The notes below the pieces were generated by a model, which saw nothing but the letters and a program-made list of their open reading frames with translations, did no database searches and was not told the DNA's origin. 64,000 nucleotides of DNA from Bog-473 sp963753115. GTDB taxonomy: Bacteria; Actinomycetota; Acidimicrobiia; Acidimicrobiales; RAAP-2. The position numbers and the translations under genes were made by a program. Shown piece by piece: positions 45,028-54,215 of this stretch. Position 1 is the first letter of the stretch, and each line of letters starts with the position of its first letter. The stretch lies in assembly GCA_963753115.1 (NCBI GenBank), contig CAVWBB010000025.1, positions 62,001-126,000 of the forward strand, written 5' to 3'.

Positions 45028-46086
45028 TCATGCCGTCTTGGCAGAGTGCCTCTGGATCCGGTCAGCCACGAACATCACGAGCACCCCGATGCCGACACCA
45101 ATCATCGTGAAGAGGACCCGCCGCCCCTCGGCGGCGTAGTCCGTCGGCTGCGGCAGGTCGGCAGCGATAAGCGCAGCACACGCGATCGCAGCGGCGTAGT
45201 AGGCGTAGTTCACACCCTTGATGGCTATTCCGAGTCCGGCCAGAAGGATGATGATGACCTCCAGCGCGTGCTTGCTCCCGACCAAGATCAAGATGGGAAT
45301 GGCTGCCGCAGCGCCCATGGCCGCACCCACAAGGCGCTGCTCGCCGAAAAGCTTGGATTGTTCGAGGCTCGGCTTCATCGCGACAATCGTCGCGATGGGC
45401 ATCCAGTCAGCGCTGGGTAGATGCCCCCCGAAGGCGATGGCGGCGGACGCGGCCAAAGCGAGCGACCGGATCAACGCGAAGAGGACGACGGGCCGGGTCA
45501 GCTGCACTGGAGCTTGGCTCCCGGGAAGGTCCATGACCGGTGCAGGCCGCCATCTGCCTCTGCTCGCCACCCACACGACAAACATGAGCACGATCCACGC
45601 CGCCGCCCCGATGAGCCAGGCCAGGGCTTGGTCCCAGGCGCTGATCTTGAGATGGTGTGTGTCATGAGTCGCGAGTGAGAGCACGACGAGGAACCAGACG
45701 TTGAGCAGCAGCCCAGCGGCGAATCGGTGAACTCCGAGCTTGACGGCCAAACCGCACGCCAGCGTCACAACCAAGACCGCGAGGACCACAAAGCCCCAGG
45801 CCTCATTGCCCACGTAGAAGCCGAAGGCCGTCACCAGCGCACCAAGAACGGCGAAGAGAGACATTCCCTCCATTCGCTTCCCAATGCTTCCGCCTGGGTC
45901 ACTCTGTGCCACCAGAAGGACGGCGAAGACGACGGGAACGAAATACTTCTGGTTATTCGTCTGGACGATGACGAGCCACAGCAGGAGCAAGAGGGCCGCG
46001 ACACCAGCGCCGCTCTTGATGTTCAGCTTCTCGCCTTTAGTGGCGAAGACCGCCTCCATCTGGCTCTTCGTCCAAATCCGAGCCAT
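45028..46086 (-). CDS. FUSC-family membrane transporter-like protein
   Basis: 352 residues with about ten hydrophobic helices in two halves. A first set begins AALLLLLWLVIVQTNNQKYFVPVVFAVLL. A second set contains WMPIATIVAMKPSLEQSKLFGEQRLVGAAMG, the FUSC/YccS-type region in which a helix ends in a conserved Q-x-x-x-x-G pattern. FUSC proteins are linked to export of aromatic acids or fusaric acid. The soluble middle domain is short. It precedes the K+ channel gene by 4 bp. Confidence 0.75.
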   Translation of the reverse strand: MARIWTKSQMEAVFATKGEKLNIKSGAGVAALLLLLWLVIVQTNNQKYFVPVVFAVLLVAQSDPGGSIGKRMEGMSLFAVLGALVTAFGFYVGNEAWGFVVLAVLVVTLACGLAVKLGVHRFAAGLLLNVWFLVVLSLATHDTHHLKISAWDQALAWLIGAAAWIVLMFVVWVASRGRWRPAPVMDLPGSQAPVQLTRPVVLFALIRSLALAASAAIAFGGHLPSADWMPIATIVAMKPSLEQSKLFGEQRLVGAAMGAAAAIPILILVGSKHALEVIIILLAGLGIAIKGVNYAYYAAAIACAALIAADLPQPTDYAAEGRRVLFTMIGVGIGVLVMFVADRIQRHSAKTA

Positions 46087-46252
46087 CAGACGTGCTCGGG
46101 AGCGCCTGGACGGGTCGCCATCTCATTCTCCGGGTGAGCGACGATCGGAAGGCCGCCGTTGCCTACCTCAAGCGCGGTGCCGTGAAACCCGTGAGGCTCG
46201 CTGATCTGACCCATCGTCTTGAGTCGGGCAGAGGAGGCCATATTTCGAGTGT

Positions 46253-46483
46253 TCATCCGTCCTGTCCCCGGTCTGGATTCACAGACAGGAGTTCCATGCC
46301 AAGTTCCTGGGCACGCTCAATGATCCCGAGAAGCTGGGACTGATCGACGACGTCGCCAGTGAGCACCGTCACACCCGCCTGACGCTCCAAGTCCATCCCA
46401 TCAAATAGCATGCCGAACGAATCCCCCAGTTCCCCCCGAAGCACGAACCGATACCTGCGAGGTTGCGTCCGGTTATCGTCCAT
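46253..46483 (-). CDS. Small conserved-looking protein, 76 residues
   Basis: The translation MDDNRTQPRRYRFVLRGELG continues into DSFGMLFDGMDLERQAGVTVLTGDVVDQSQLLGIIERAQELG, a compact alpha/beta sequence without low complexity. It resembles small actinobacterial proteins that end in a GIIERAxELGxELLSV motif. It is first in the minus-strand run with the FUSC-like and K+ channel genes. The shared element CCCCTAGGTGAATCC lies 51-65 bp before its start. Role unknown. Confidence 0.65.
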   Translation of the reverse strand: MDDNRTQPRRYRFVLRGELGDSFGMLFDGMDLERQAGVTVLTGDVVDQSQLLGIIERAQELGMELLSVNPDRGQDG

Positions 46484-46533
46484 TTCGACGCAGCATGACA
46501 GTCTGATAGGCGACCCGTCATCACCTCCCGGCT

Positions 46534-46548
46534 GGATTCACCTAGGGG
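46534..46548 (-). promoter_or_regulatory. Shared island element, copy 1
   Basis: Read on the minus strand: CCCCTAGGTGAATCC, followed by GCCGG and AGGTGATGAC as in the two plus-strand copies. It lies 51-65 bp upstream of the start at 46483. Confidence 0.6.
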
Positions 46549-46678
46549 AAGCCTCCGGCTAACGGAGCGAAGAGAGCCCCCATGACCGGCCCGCCCGACG
46601 ATGGCACTGACAATGTGAGCCAGACGCTGGCGGCGCCGCACAAGGGCGTCGTCCGCTGCGTTCGCCCTTCGAGTCTCC

Positions 46679-49015
46679 TTAGAGAAGGCCCAGTTCGCGG
46701 CTGCGTTCGAGCGCATCGGCCCGGGAGCGCACGTCGAGCTTGCGGTAGATCGACCGAACGTGGCTATGGACCGTGTACGGAGACACATACAGTTCACGCC
46801 CGATATCCCGCTCCGAGAGATCGCTGCGCAGGAGCTTGAGCACCCCGAACTCCCGCGGCGTTAGTGCGCGGTCTTCGGAGTGGACGCGGCGGTTCGGTGC
46901 CGGACGCTCGAGGGTGGAAAGTGATTCGGCCAGAATCCCCGGATCAGGGCATTGCTCGAGGACGGAATTCGCATCGGCCACAGCGGTCGTGGCGGCCATG
47001 TGCTCTCCTAGGGCCCGGAGCACCCTCGCTTGGCCGAGGAGGGCATGGGCAACCTGGAGTGGCTGGCCAAAGGACCGGGCCATCGCCACGCCGTGTTCGA
47101 TCAGCGGCAACGCCTCCTCGGGCCGACCACGTGCCGCCAGCGATGCCCCTAGAGCAAGCGGAACCGTGCCGCCCGCCTCCGCCGTGCCATGCTCCCGTCC
47201 GAAGCTGGCTGCCTCCTCGGCCAGGGTGCGCTGTTCGTCAACACGGCCCCACTCGCCCGCGATTTGCGATCGGTAGGCCAGCGACGACGTGCCAGCCAGC
47301 CACTGGCTGCTCGCGGGCGCCAGTGCCGCCGCTTCCTCAAACCATTCGTCGGCTTCGTCACGCTGACCCTTGAAGTACAGGCCCATGCCAGCCGCCCAGC
47401 AAGCTAAGGACCGCCAAGGCGACCCGGGACCTTCGAGTTCGACCGCCCGTCGGGCAAAATTCACCTGAGCGTCGACATCTCCCCAGGGAAAGCTGGCCCG
47501 CAGCAGTGTCAAGCTCGCTTCAGCGGAACAAAAACCGTCGCGCAACGGTCCGACGCCCAGATCGCCGACCCGCTCGATCGCCGCGATGGCCCGTGCCGCC
47601 TCTTGCTGTCTCGCAGACAGTGAGAGCACCCACGCCTGAATCAAGAGCAGATGTACCTCGCTGGTCACGACCTCCTCGGGAAGTTTCCCCAACCAGGCCA
47701 GGACGGTGTCGTATTTCCACGTGTTGGCATACCCGATCCAGAAGGTTTCGATGAGCTCGACTGCTTCGGCGTAGCTTTCTGCCGCAACGGCGTGCTCGAT
47801 CGCCTCGTCGGTCGTCCCGTGATCTCGGTGCCACGTGTAGGCACGGCGGTGCAGCGCCGAGGCCAGGCCCGGCTCGCGCCGCTCGAGTTCCACTCGGAGC
47901 AGCTGCCCAAAGACGTGGTGAAAGCGGTAGCACCCGGCCTCGTCGAGCGGGACGAGGAACAAATTGCTCCGTGACAGCGTCTCGAGCATCTGCGCCGAGC
48001 CCTCCTGCTCCATCACGGCATCGCACAGAGGGCCGGTCAGTCGGTCGAGAATCGAGGCACGGAGCATCAGTGCCTGTGCTGGCGGATCATGCGCTTCGAG
48101 TACCTCTGACACAAGGAAATCCACCACGTGACGGTTCGATCCGCCAAAGGTGCGTACGAAAGCGTGGCGGTCGGCTGCAGATTGGAGCGAGAGCGCTGCG
48201 AGATAGAGCCCCGCCGGCCATCCTTCCGTCCTCAGCAAGAGGGAGTCGACGTCTTCGGCTGTGAGGTCGAGCCCGAGGCGGCCATTCAGGAAGGCGCAGG
48301 CCTCTTCGGAGGTGAATCGCAGATCGGCGGCTCGTAGCTCGAGGAGCTCGCCGTGGGCCCGCAGACTGGCGACTGGCAGGTTTGGCTCCGTCCTGCTGGC
48401 CAGCACGAGATGGAATCCGGGCGGCGCATGTTCGATGAACCACCGCACGCTGGAGCGGGCCGATTCACTGGAAACCCGGTGGAAGTCGTCCAAAATGAGG
48501 GTGATCTCAGCTTTGCCGTCCAGCTCATTGACCAGACGAGGGAGAACCAAATCAATAACCGGTGTGACGACTGGATCCTCAGACACCGACTTTGCGACGT
48601 CCGGATTCGCGCGACGTAGCGCCCCAATGGCATGCGACCAGAGGACCACCGGGTCGTTGTCGCCCTCGTCCAGTGTGAGCCACGCAACACTTCTCCGGGA
48701 GACCTCGGACTCGTACCAGGCCGAGAGAAGAGTGGTCTTCCCAAAGCCCGCTGGGCAGGCGACGAGAGTGAGCTTGCGATCCGATCCTCTGCGAAGATCA
48801 TGCAGAAGGCGCTGGCGCGGGATGGACTGTTCGCGCACGGCGGGCGCCCGTAGCTTCGTGCCCACCAGGGTCGGCGGCAGGACACCCTCGCGCTTGCCGG
48901 TGTCCGCGACAGAATTTTGCCGTTCAGGGGTGCCGTGTAGGGCCTCCGACGGTACCTGACGAATTGACTGGATCGGCCCCCGCTCTTTGCCGGCGGACAC
49001 CCTCGTTGCGGACAC
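46679..49015 (-). CDS. LuxR-family regulator of the MalT/LAL type
   Basis: 778 residues starting at a GTG at 49015; a downstream start is possible. The N-terminal STAND ATPase has the Walker A ACPAGFGKTTLLSAWY and Walker B ITLILDDFHRV. Tetratricopeptide-like helical repeats fill about residues 330-680. The C-terminal LuxR helix-turn-helix is LTPREFGVLKLLRSDLSERDIGRELYVSPYTVHSHVRSIYRKLDV. Such proteins activate transcription when bound to ATP and an inducer. It is the only regulator in the island and lies between two copies of a shared upstream element, so it is the best candidate to recognise them. Confidence 0.9.
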   Translation of the reverse strand: MSATRVSAGKERGPIQSIRQVPSEALHGTPERQNSVADTGKREGVLPPTLVGTKLRAPAVREQSIPRQRLLHDLRRGSDRKLTLVACPAGFGKTTLLSAWYESEVSRRSVAWLTLDEGDNDPVVLWSHAIGALRRANPDVAKSVSEDPVVTPVIDLVLPRLVNELDGKAEITLILDDFHRVSSESARSSVRWFIEHAPPGFHLVLASRTEPNLPVASLRAHGELLELRAADLRFTSEEACAFLNGRLGLDLTAEDVDSLLLRTEGWPAGLYLAALSLQSAADRHAFVRTFGGSNRHVVDFLVSEVLEAHDPPAQALMLRASILDRLTGPLCDAVMEQEGSAQMLETLSRSNLFLVPLDEAGCYRFHHVFGQLLRVELERREPGLASALHRRAYTWHRDHGTTDEAIEHAVAAESYAEAVELIETFWIGYANTWKYDTVLAWLGKLPEEVVTSEVHLLLIQAWVLSLSARQQEAARAIAAIERVGDLGVGPLRDGFCSAEASLTLLRASFPWGDVDAQVNFARRAVELEGPGSPWRSLACWAAGMGLYFKGQRDEADEWFEEAAALAPASSQWLAGTSSLAYRSQIAGEWGRVDEQRTLAEEAASFGREHGTAEAGGTVPLALGASLAARGRPEEALPLIEHGVAMARSFGQPLQVAHALLGQARVLRALGEHMAATTAVADANSVLEQCPDPGILAESLSTLERPAPNRRVHSEDRALTPREFGVLKLLRSDLSERDIGRELYVSPYTVHSHVRSIYRKLDVRSRADALERSRELGLL

Positions 49016-49114
49016 AACGTTCAGCCTGCCAGCTCAAACCTCGCAGGTCCATGGAAGAAAGTCCCTACTCCAGGGACCTCCTTCCTGGAAGTGGCCCAAG
49101 AGTGTTCGCCAGCC

Positions 49115-49386
49115 ACGGAGCTAGCTCAGGCACGCCACCCCGCAAGCAGCCACCTTCGAGTGGTGGATTGGTCGCTGCGAGGCCTCCGATGGACCGGGCC
49201 CGTGCTCCATTTCGTGCCTGGCACCTCGCCCTCGATCCAGTCGGAAATGGACAGCTATCCCCTAGGTGAATCCGCCGGCAGGTGATGACAGTTCGCCTAC
49301 ATGGGTGTGAACCTGGCATATGACGGACCGACCGCTTAAGGCGTTCGAGTTGGACGCCAGAGCGTTCGCCATTGTCGAGTGAAGCA
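49115..49386 (+). repeat. Duplicated promoter region, copy A
   Basis: About 270 bp that align at roughly 80% with 51700-51974. Best conserved is the block from 49259 (CCCCTAGGTGAATCC, then GCCGGCAGGTGATGACAG and TTCGCCTACATGGGTGTG). It lies directly upstream of the DUF1269-like gene (start 49436). The divergent MalT-type regulator starts at 49015. Confidence 0.75.
49259..49273 (+). promoter_or_regulatory. Shared island element, copy 2
   Basis: CCCCTAGGTGAATCC, 163 bp before the DUF1269-like start. Identical to the copies at 51847-51861 and (minus strand) 46534-46548. Confidence 0.6.
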
Positions 49387-49435
49387 AGTAGCACAAAGTT
49401 TTCCAACGAATGCACAGAAGAATGGAGAAGGCACC

Positions 49436-49945
49436 ATGCCCAAATCTGACGCAGTGTTTGTCTACGTCGGCACCTACCCGAGCGAGGTTGCTGCTCGGGA
49501 CGACTACGACGTCGTGAAGGACCTCCACGCCGCAGGGGCTGTCGGCACCTACGACGTGTCCGTCGTCACGAAGGACCCCGACGGCAAAGTCCACGTCGAC
49601 AAGGACGAGACCTCGACCCGTCACGGCGCCTGGGGCGGAGCAGCGGTTGGGGCACTCGTCGGCATCATCTTCCCGCCGTCCCTCGTCGTCGGCGCCGCAG
49701 TTGGTGCGACGGTCGGCGGAGTGAGCGGTCACCTGTGGAAAGGCATGTCCCGATCAGACGTGAAGGACTTCGGGGACATCATCGACGCCGGGCAGGCGGC
49801 CTTGGTCATCGTGGGCGAAAGCACCATCGGAGATGCAATCGAAAAGGCCAACCTCAAGGCCGAGAAGCATGCGGCGAAGGAACTCGACGTGAACTCCAAG
49901 GACATTGACCAGGCAGTTCAGGAAACGGCGAGCGAACTCAGCTGA
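49436..49945 (+). CDS. DUF1269-like small membrane protein
   Basis: 169 residues from an ATG at 49436 with a GGAGAAGG site. A soluble N-terminal domain (VFVYVGTYPSEVAARDDYDVV, VVTKDPDGKVHVDKDE) precedes two Gly-rich helices (WGGAAVGALVGIIFPPSLVVGAAVGATVGGVSG). A charged helical tail follows (IGDAIEKANLKAEKHAAKELD). DUF1269 proteins are typically stress-induced membrane proteins of unknown biochemistry. It sits under the duplicated promoter region, copy A. Confidence 0.75.
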   Translation: MPKSDAVFVYVGTYPSEVAARDDYDVVKDLHAAGAVGTYDVSVVTKDPDGKVHVDKDETSTRHGAWGGAAVGALVGIIFPPSLVVGAAVGATVGGVSGHLWKGMSRSDVKDFGDIIDAGQAALVIVGESTIGDAIEKANLKAEKHAAKELDVNSKDIDQAVQETASELS

Positions 49946-50074
49946 TGCTGGCCGTTCGGCCGAGCGGCATCGTCGAGATAGCGGCGAGCCCGCAAGTCCG
50001 CAAAGCACAGGTCCTCTGAGTCGCTCGTATCACTCCGACGTCGTCTTCTATGCCTACCGTCGACGGATCAAGGA

Positions 50075-51700
50075 ATGACTGACGCCAAAGTGAGCAAGGG
50101 CGGGATCGCAATCGTCGCCTTGGCCTCGGCCCAGTTCCTCATGGTGCTGGATCAGTCGGTGATGAACGTGTCGATCAGCTCGCTGGTCCACGACTTCCAC
50201 ACGACGGTCACCACGATCCAGGCCGTGATCACCCTGTACTGCCTGGTCATGGCCATGCTCATCCTCACCGGGGCCAAGATCGGCGACATGATCGGTCGCC
50301 GACGGGCGTTCGTCATCGGTTTGATCATTTACGCCTGCGGCTCGTTGTTGACCGCACTCTCGCAGTCCGTGGCCACGCTTGCCCTGGGGTGGTCGGTTCT
50401 CGAGGGCATCGGTGCGTCGCTCGTCTTCCCTGCCCTGGCGGCCTTGATTGCCGGCAACTTCGAGGGAACTCGACGCAAGGCTGCCTACGCCGTCATCGGT
50501 GGTGTCGCTGGAGCTGGCATCGCCGTCGGCCCGATCGTGGGTGGATGGGCCACGACGATGCTCACCTGGCGAGTTGTGTTCATCGGTGAGGTTTTCATTG
50601 CTGCCTTCATCCTGATCATGACGCGCAAGGTGGCGGATGCACCTCGCCCGGATCCGCCCCCGAAACTCGACGTCGTCGGTTCGGTGCTGTCAGCCGCCGG
50701 CCTCGGGGTCTTTGTCTTCGGCGTTCTGGAGTCGAGCACGTGGGGATGGCTCAAACCCAAGAACTCGCCGATCACCATCTTTGGCTTCTCGCTCACCATC
50801 TTCGTTATCGCGGCCGGATGTTTTCTGCTGTGGGGGTTCGTCGCGTGGCAGCGTCACCGGGAAGCGACAAAACGCGATCCACTCGTCCACCTCTCGTTGG
50901 CGAAGGTCCCACCAGTGCGATCCGGCGTCATTGGGCTGTTCAGCCAGAACCTGATCCTTATGGGTACCTTCTTCGTGGTTCCCCTGTACCTCCAGCTTGT
51001 GCTCGGACTCAGTGCGCTCGAGACCGGGATCAAGATGCTGCCTATCTCGGTCACCATGTTCGTGACGGCCGCACTCGGCGCAAGGCTCTCGAGCCGGTTC
51101 TCGGTGCGCGCGATCGTCAGGACCGGGCTCGTCGTGACCGTTGCCGGTGTGCTTATCCTGCTCTCGACCATCAAGCCCACTCTCGCCAACGCCGGATTCG
51201 CCCTCGGCATGGCCGTCTTGGGCATTGGAATGGGCCTGATGATTTCCCAGCTCGGCAATGTCATCCAGTCATCCGTCGAAGAGTCGGGCCGTAGTGAGGC
51301 AGGCGGATTGCAGTTCACGGGCCAGCAGCTCGGCTCGGCTCTCGGGGTGGCGTTCATCGGTGCCATCGTGCTGACGGGTCTCACCAGCACCTTCATCTCC
51401 AATGTCCAGCACGATCCCCGCGTGAGTGCCGATGTGTCAGCGCAGGTGGGAGTCGAAGCAGGCTCTGGTCTCAATTTCGTGTCCTCGACACAGATCGAGA
51501 GCGCGGCGAAGAAGGCGGGCCTCGACCAGCCGACCACGGCGGCCCTGGTGGACGACTACGAGACGGCCCAGCTCCGATCGCTCAAAGCAGGTCTTTTGGG
51601 TGCTGCTCTCCTCGCCCTCATCGCCCTCGGATTCACGAGAGAGCTACCCCATTCCAGGCCTGTCCGTCGCAAAGATAAGGCGACGCCTGTCACCCATTGA
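50075..51700 (+). CDS. MFS exporter, DHA2 (14-helix) family
   Basis: 541 residues from an ATG at 50075. Motifs: QFLMVLDQSVMNVSISSLV (helix 1, D1-type), GAKIGDMIGRRRAFVIGL (motif A), GWSVLEGIGASLVFPALAALI (motif B region), AGAGIAVGPIVGGW (motif C, antiporter-like) and WRVVFIGEVFIAAFI. These point to a proton-coupled drug or metabolite exporter. The long insert between helices 13 and 14 (QVGVEAGSGLNFV) is usual for DHA2. It lies 129 bp after the DUF1269-like gene. Confidence 0.88.
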   Translation: MTDAKVSKGGIAIVALASAQFLMVLDQSVMNVSISSLVHDFHTTVTTIQAVITLYCLVMAMLILTGAKIGDMIGRRRAFVIGLIIYACGSLLTALSQSVATLALGWSVLEGIGASLVFPALAALIAGNFEGTRRKAAYAVIGGVAGAGIAVGPIVGGWATTMLTWRVVFIGEVFIAAFILIMTRKVADAPRPDPPPKLDVVGSVLSAAGLGVFVFGVLESSTWGWLKPKNSPITIFGFSLTIFVIAAGCFLLWGFVAWQRHREATKRDPLVHLSLAKVPPVRSGVIGLFSQNLILMGTFFVVPLYLQLVLGLSALETGIKMLPISVTMFVTAALGARLSSRFSVRAIVRTGLVVTVAGVLILLSTIKPTLANAGFALGMAVLGIGMGLMISQLGNVIQSSVEESGRSEAGGLQFTGQQLGSALGVAFIGAIVLTGLTSTFISNVQHDPRVSADVSAQVGVEAGSGLNFVSSTQIESAAKKAGLDQPTTAALVDDYETAQLRSLKAGLLGAALLALIALGFTRELPHSRPVRRKDKATPVTH

Positions 51701-51974
51701 CGGAGCTATCCAGGCACGCCACCCTGCGGGCAGCCACTTCCCCGGCGGTGGAATTAGATCGGTCGCCGCGGGAGCTCCGATGGACCGGCCGGGTGCTCCA
51801 TTCCCCGTGCCCTGCACGCTCGATCCACGTGGAAACGGGCAGCTTTCCCCTAGGTGAATCCGCCGGCAGGTGATGACAGTTCGCCTACATGGGTGTGAAT
51901 CTGGCCTGTGACGGACCGACCGCTCAAGGTGTTCAAGTTGGACGCCAGAGCGTTCGCCATGGTCGATGGAAGCA
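51700..51974 (+). repeat. Duplicated promoter region, copy B
   Basis: The second copy of the 270-bp region described at 49115-49386. It starts at the stop of the MFS gene and runs to 70 bp before the CMD-like gene. The core around 51847-51905 is nearly identical to copy A. Confidence 0.75.
51847..51861 (+). promoter_or_regulatory. Shared island element, copy 3
   Basis: CCCCTAGGTGAATCC, 184 bp before the CMD-like start and in the same relative place as copy 2 within its duplicated region. Confidence 0.6.
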
Positions 51975-52044
51975 TGCAGCGCCGCCGTCGTGGGGCGCCG
52001 CGCCGTGTCGCCCATGTGAACGGACAACAGAAAGGCAGAGACAC

Positions 52045-52368
52045 ATGAGTGAGGACCGACCGCTTCTCGACACAGTGCTCGAGATGACCGTTGCTTCGGT
52101 GAGCAACACGAACTTGGACGACCGTGAGCTCATGATCGCGCGGGTCGCTGCATTGGCGGCAATCGACGCTCAACCGGCGTCGTACCTACTGAACATGCCG
52201 GCCGCCAGTGATGCGGGATTGACGCTTGAAGACGCCCGGGGAGTGCTGGTGGCTGTCGCCCCGATCATCGGTACCGCCAGAACGGTGTCCGCCGCCACTG
52301 CGATCGCGGAGGCCCTCGGACTGGCGCTGGCCATCGAAGACGCCATCGAAGAGAGCCAAGCATCCTGA
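52045..52368 (+). CDS. Small helical protein, carboxymuconolactone-decarboxylase-like
   Basis: 107 residues from an ATG at 52045 with an AAAGGCAGAG site. All-helical: LLDTVLEMTVASVSNTNLDDRELMIARVAALAAI, then LTLEDARGVLVAVAPIIGTARTVSAATAIAEALGL. The length and the pattern around E-D-x-R-x-x-x-V-x-V-A-P-x-x-G resemble CMD/AhpD-like proteins, but the CxxC of AhpD is absent, so peroxidase activity is not expected. It follows the copy B promoter region. Confidence 0.55.
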   Translation: MSEDRPLLDTVLEMTVASVSNTNLDDRELMIARVAALAAIDAQPASYLLNMPAASDAGLTLEDARGVLVAVAPIIGTARTVSAATAIAEALGLALAIEDAIEESQAS

Positions 52369-52433
52369 CTCTCCGTCATTCCCGAGTCGATCTCCACGTA
52401 CCGTCTATCTAGGGCATTTGAAAAAGGTATGCA

Positions 52434-53840
52434 ATGACCACATCTGTTGAGCACCCGACCCATAAGAAGCGTGCCGCAAAGGGTAAAGCTGTCCGGGCGG
52501 AGTTGCCACGTGAGCGCCATGCTGAGTGGTCGACTGCCCAGCGAAAACAAACGCCCCTGGATCTCCTGGCTGAGCAAGCAACGACTCGCGTGCCAGAACT
52601 GGTGCCGATCAGGTATGGGCGCATGGCGGCGACGCCGTTCACCTACTACCGGGGTGCTGCGCTACCGATGGCCGCCGACCTGTCCACCGGGCCACGTACA
52701 GGTCTCGATGTCCAATTGTGCGGCGACGCCCACCTGTGCAACTTCGGAGGCTTTGCCTCGCCCGAAAGGGATCTGCTCTTCGACGTCAACGACTTCGACG
52801 AGACGGCCCCGGGACCTTTCGAATGGGATCTCAAGCGGTTGGGCGCCAGCTTTGAGATCGCCGCCCGCAGCCGCAACTTTCCGGCAAAGGAGGGTCGAAA
52901 ACTCGTCACGAACTCTGTGTGCGCCTATCGCGAAGCCATACGTGAGTTCGCCGGCATGTCCAACCTGGAGGTGTGGTATTCCCACCTGGACATGGGCGGC
53001 ACAGTGCAACGGTGGGGATCCGAAGTCAGCACCAAGGTGCTTGCGGGATTTCAGAAAACTGCCGTCAAGGCGGAATCAAAAGATCAGCTCAAGGCTCGAG
53101 ACAAGCTCACCGAAGTGGTCGACGGCGAGTTGCGGTTCCGGAGTGATCCTCCGTTGCTGGTCCGGGTGAGCGATCTCTACGGCGACACCGACGCTGGGCA
53201 GATCAGGCACACGATCCACGAGGGCATTCGCTCGTATCGACAGACCCTCAATGGGGACCGTCGTCACCTGCTCGAGTCATACGAGCTGGTGGACGTGGCC
53301 CGCAAGGTCGTCGGAGTCGGAAGTGTCGGCACACGGGCCTGGGTCGCTCTCTTTGTGGGAAACGATGCCGGCGACACGCTCATTCTGCAGATGAAGGAGG
53401 CCGAAGCCTCGGTCTTGGAGCGCTTCTGCACCAAGAGCGCGTTCAAGAACCATGGCCAGCGGGTCGTCGAAGGGCAGCGGTTCATGCAGGCATCGAGCGA
53501 CATCTTCCTCGGCTGGCATCGAGTCGCGAAAGGATTCGACGGCAATTCGCACGACTACTACTTCCGCCAGCTGTGGGATTGGAAGGTCTCCGCCGACGTG
53601 GACAACATGGCTCTGGAGGCCCTTCTCGTCTACGCGAAAATGTGTGGCTGGGCACTGGCTCGGGCTCATGCCCGATCCGGTGACCGGGTGGCCATCGCTT
53701 CCTACCTCGGGTCTGGCGACGCCTTCGACAGGGCGATCGCCGATTTCGCCACCGCCTACGCCGATCAGAACGCGCTCGACCACCAAGCGCTCCTCGACGC
53801 CATTACCAACGGCTCGGTGCTCGCAGAGGTTGGCGTGTAG
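52434..53840 (+). CDS. DUF2252 protein (kinase-like fold)
   Basis: 468 residues from an ATG at 52434. The family motifs are clear: RYGRMAATPFTYYRGAA, LCGDAHLCNFGGFASPERDLLFDVNDFDET and FEWDLKRLGASFEIAAR. They are followed by LGWHRVAKGFDGNSHDYYFRQLWDWK and WALARAHARSGD. The GDxHxxN and FDxNDFDE segments look like the catalytic loop and metal site of aminoglycoside-phosphotransferase-like kinases. Biochemical role is not established. It lies 65 bp after the CMD-like gene and probably shares its transcript. Confidence 0.9.
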   Translation: MTTSVEHPTHKKRAAKGKAVRAELPRERHAEWSTAQRKQTPLDLLAEQATTRVPELVPIRYGRMAATPFTYYRGAALPMAADLSTGPRTGLDVQLCGDAHLCNFGGFASPERDLLFDVNDFDETAPGPFEWDLKRLGASFEIAARSRNFPAKEGRKLVTNSVCAYREAIREFAGMSNLEVWYSHLDMGGTVQRWGSEVSTKVLAGFQKTAVKAESKDQLKARDKLTEVVDGELRFRSDPPLLVRVSDLYGDTDAGQIRHTIHEGIRSYRQTLNGDRRHLLESYELVDVARKVVGVGSVGTRAWVALFVGNDAGDTLILQMKEAEASVLERFCTKSAFKNHGQRVVEGQRFMQASSDIFLGWHRVAKGFDGNSHDYYFRQLWDWKVSADVDNMALEALLVYAKMCGWALARAHARSGDRVAIASYLGSGDAFDRAIADFATAYADQNALDHQALLDAITNGSVLAEVGV

Positions 53841-53975
53841 TCCCCAACTGCAGAAGGACGAAGGAGGTCGACACCTACAATTTCAGCAGAAATTCGAAAA
53901 CAGACTGAGGGCCGTGGACCTACCCATCACCTGGGCTGACGAACTGCCCCACTTGTGGAATTTGGAGGAAGAATC

Positions 53976-54215
53976 ATGCTTCTTGCGTATAGCTATCCGT
54001 TACTGAGCGTCATTTGGACGCTTCTTGTCTTTGCCGGACTCGTCTTGTGGATTTTCATCGTCATCTGGGTGTTCATCGACAACTTCCGGCGCCGGGACCA
54101 CGGCGGTGTCGCCAAGGCCCTGTGGTTCGTCTTCATCGTCTTCGTTCCCGTTATCGGGGTGATCGCCTACCTCATCGCGAAGCCACCTGCCGAGGAACTA
54201 ATAGTCACAACGTAG
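53976..54215 (+). CDS. PLDc_N-type two-helix membrane protein
   Basis: 79 residues from an ATG at 53976 with a GGAGGA site. Two helices (LLSVIWTLLVFAGLVLWIFIVIWVFID and ALWFVFIVFVPVIGVIAYLIA) flank the basic loop NFRRRDHGGVAK. The protein ends at PPAEELIVTT. This matches the phospholipase D-nuclease N-terminal (PLDc_N) family, which is often found as a stand-alone stress-linked membrane protein. It is the last gene of the island cargo. Confidence 0.8.
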   Translation: MLLAYSYPLLSVIWTLLVFAGLVLWIFIVIWVFIDNFRRRDHGGVAKALWFVFIVFVPVIGVIAYLIAKPPAEELIVTT

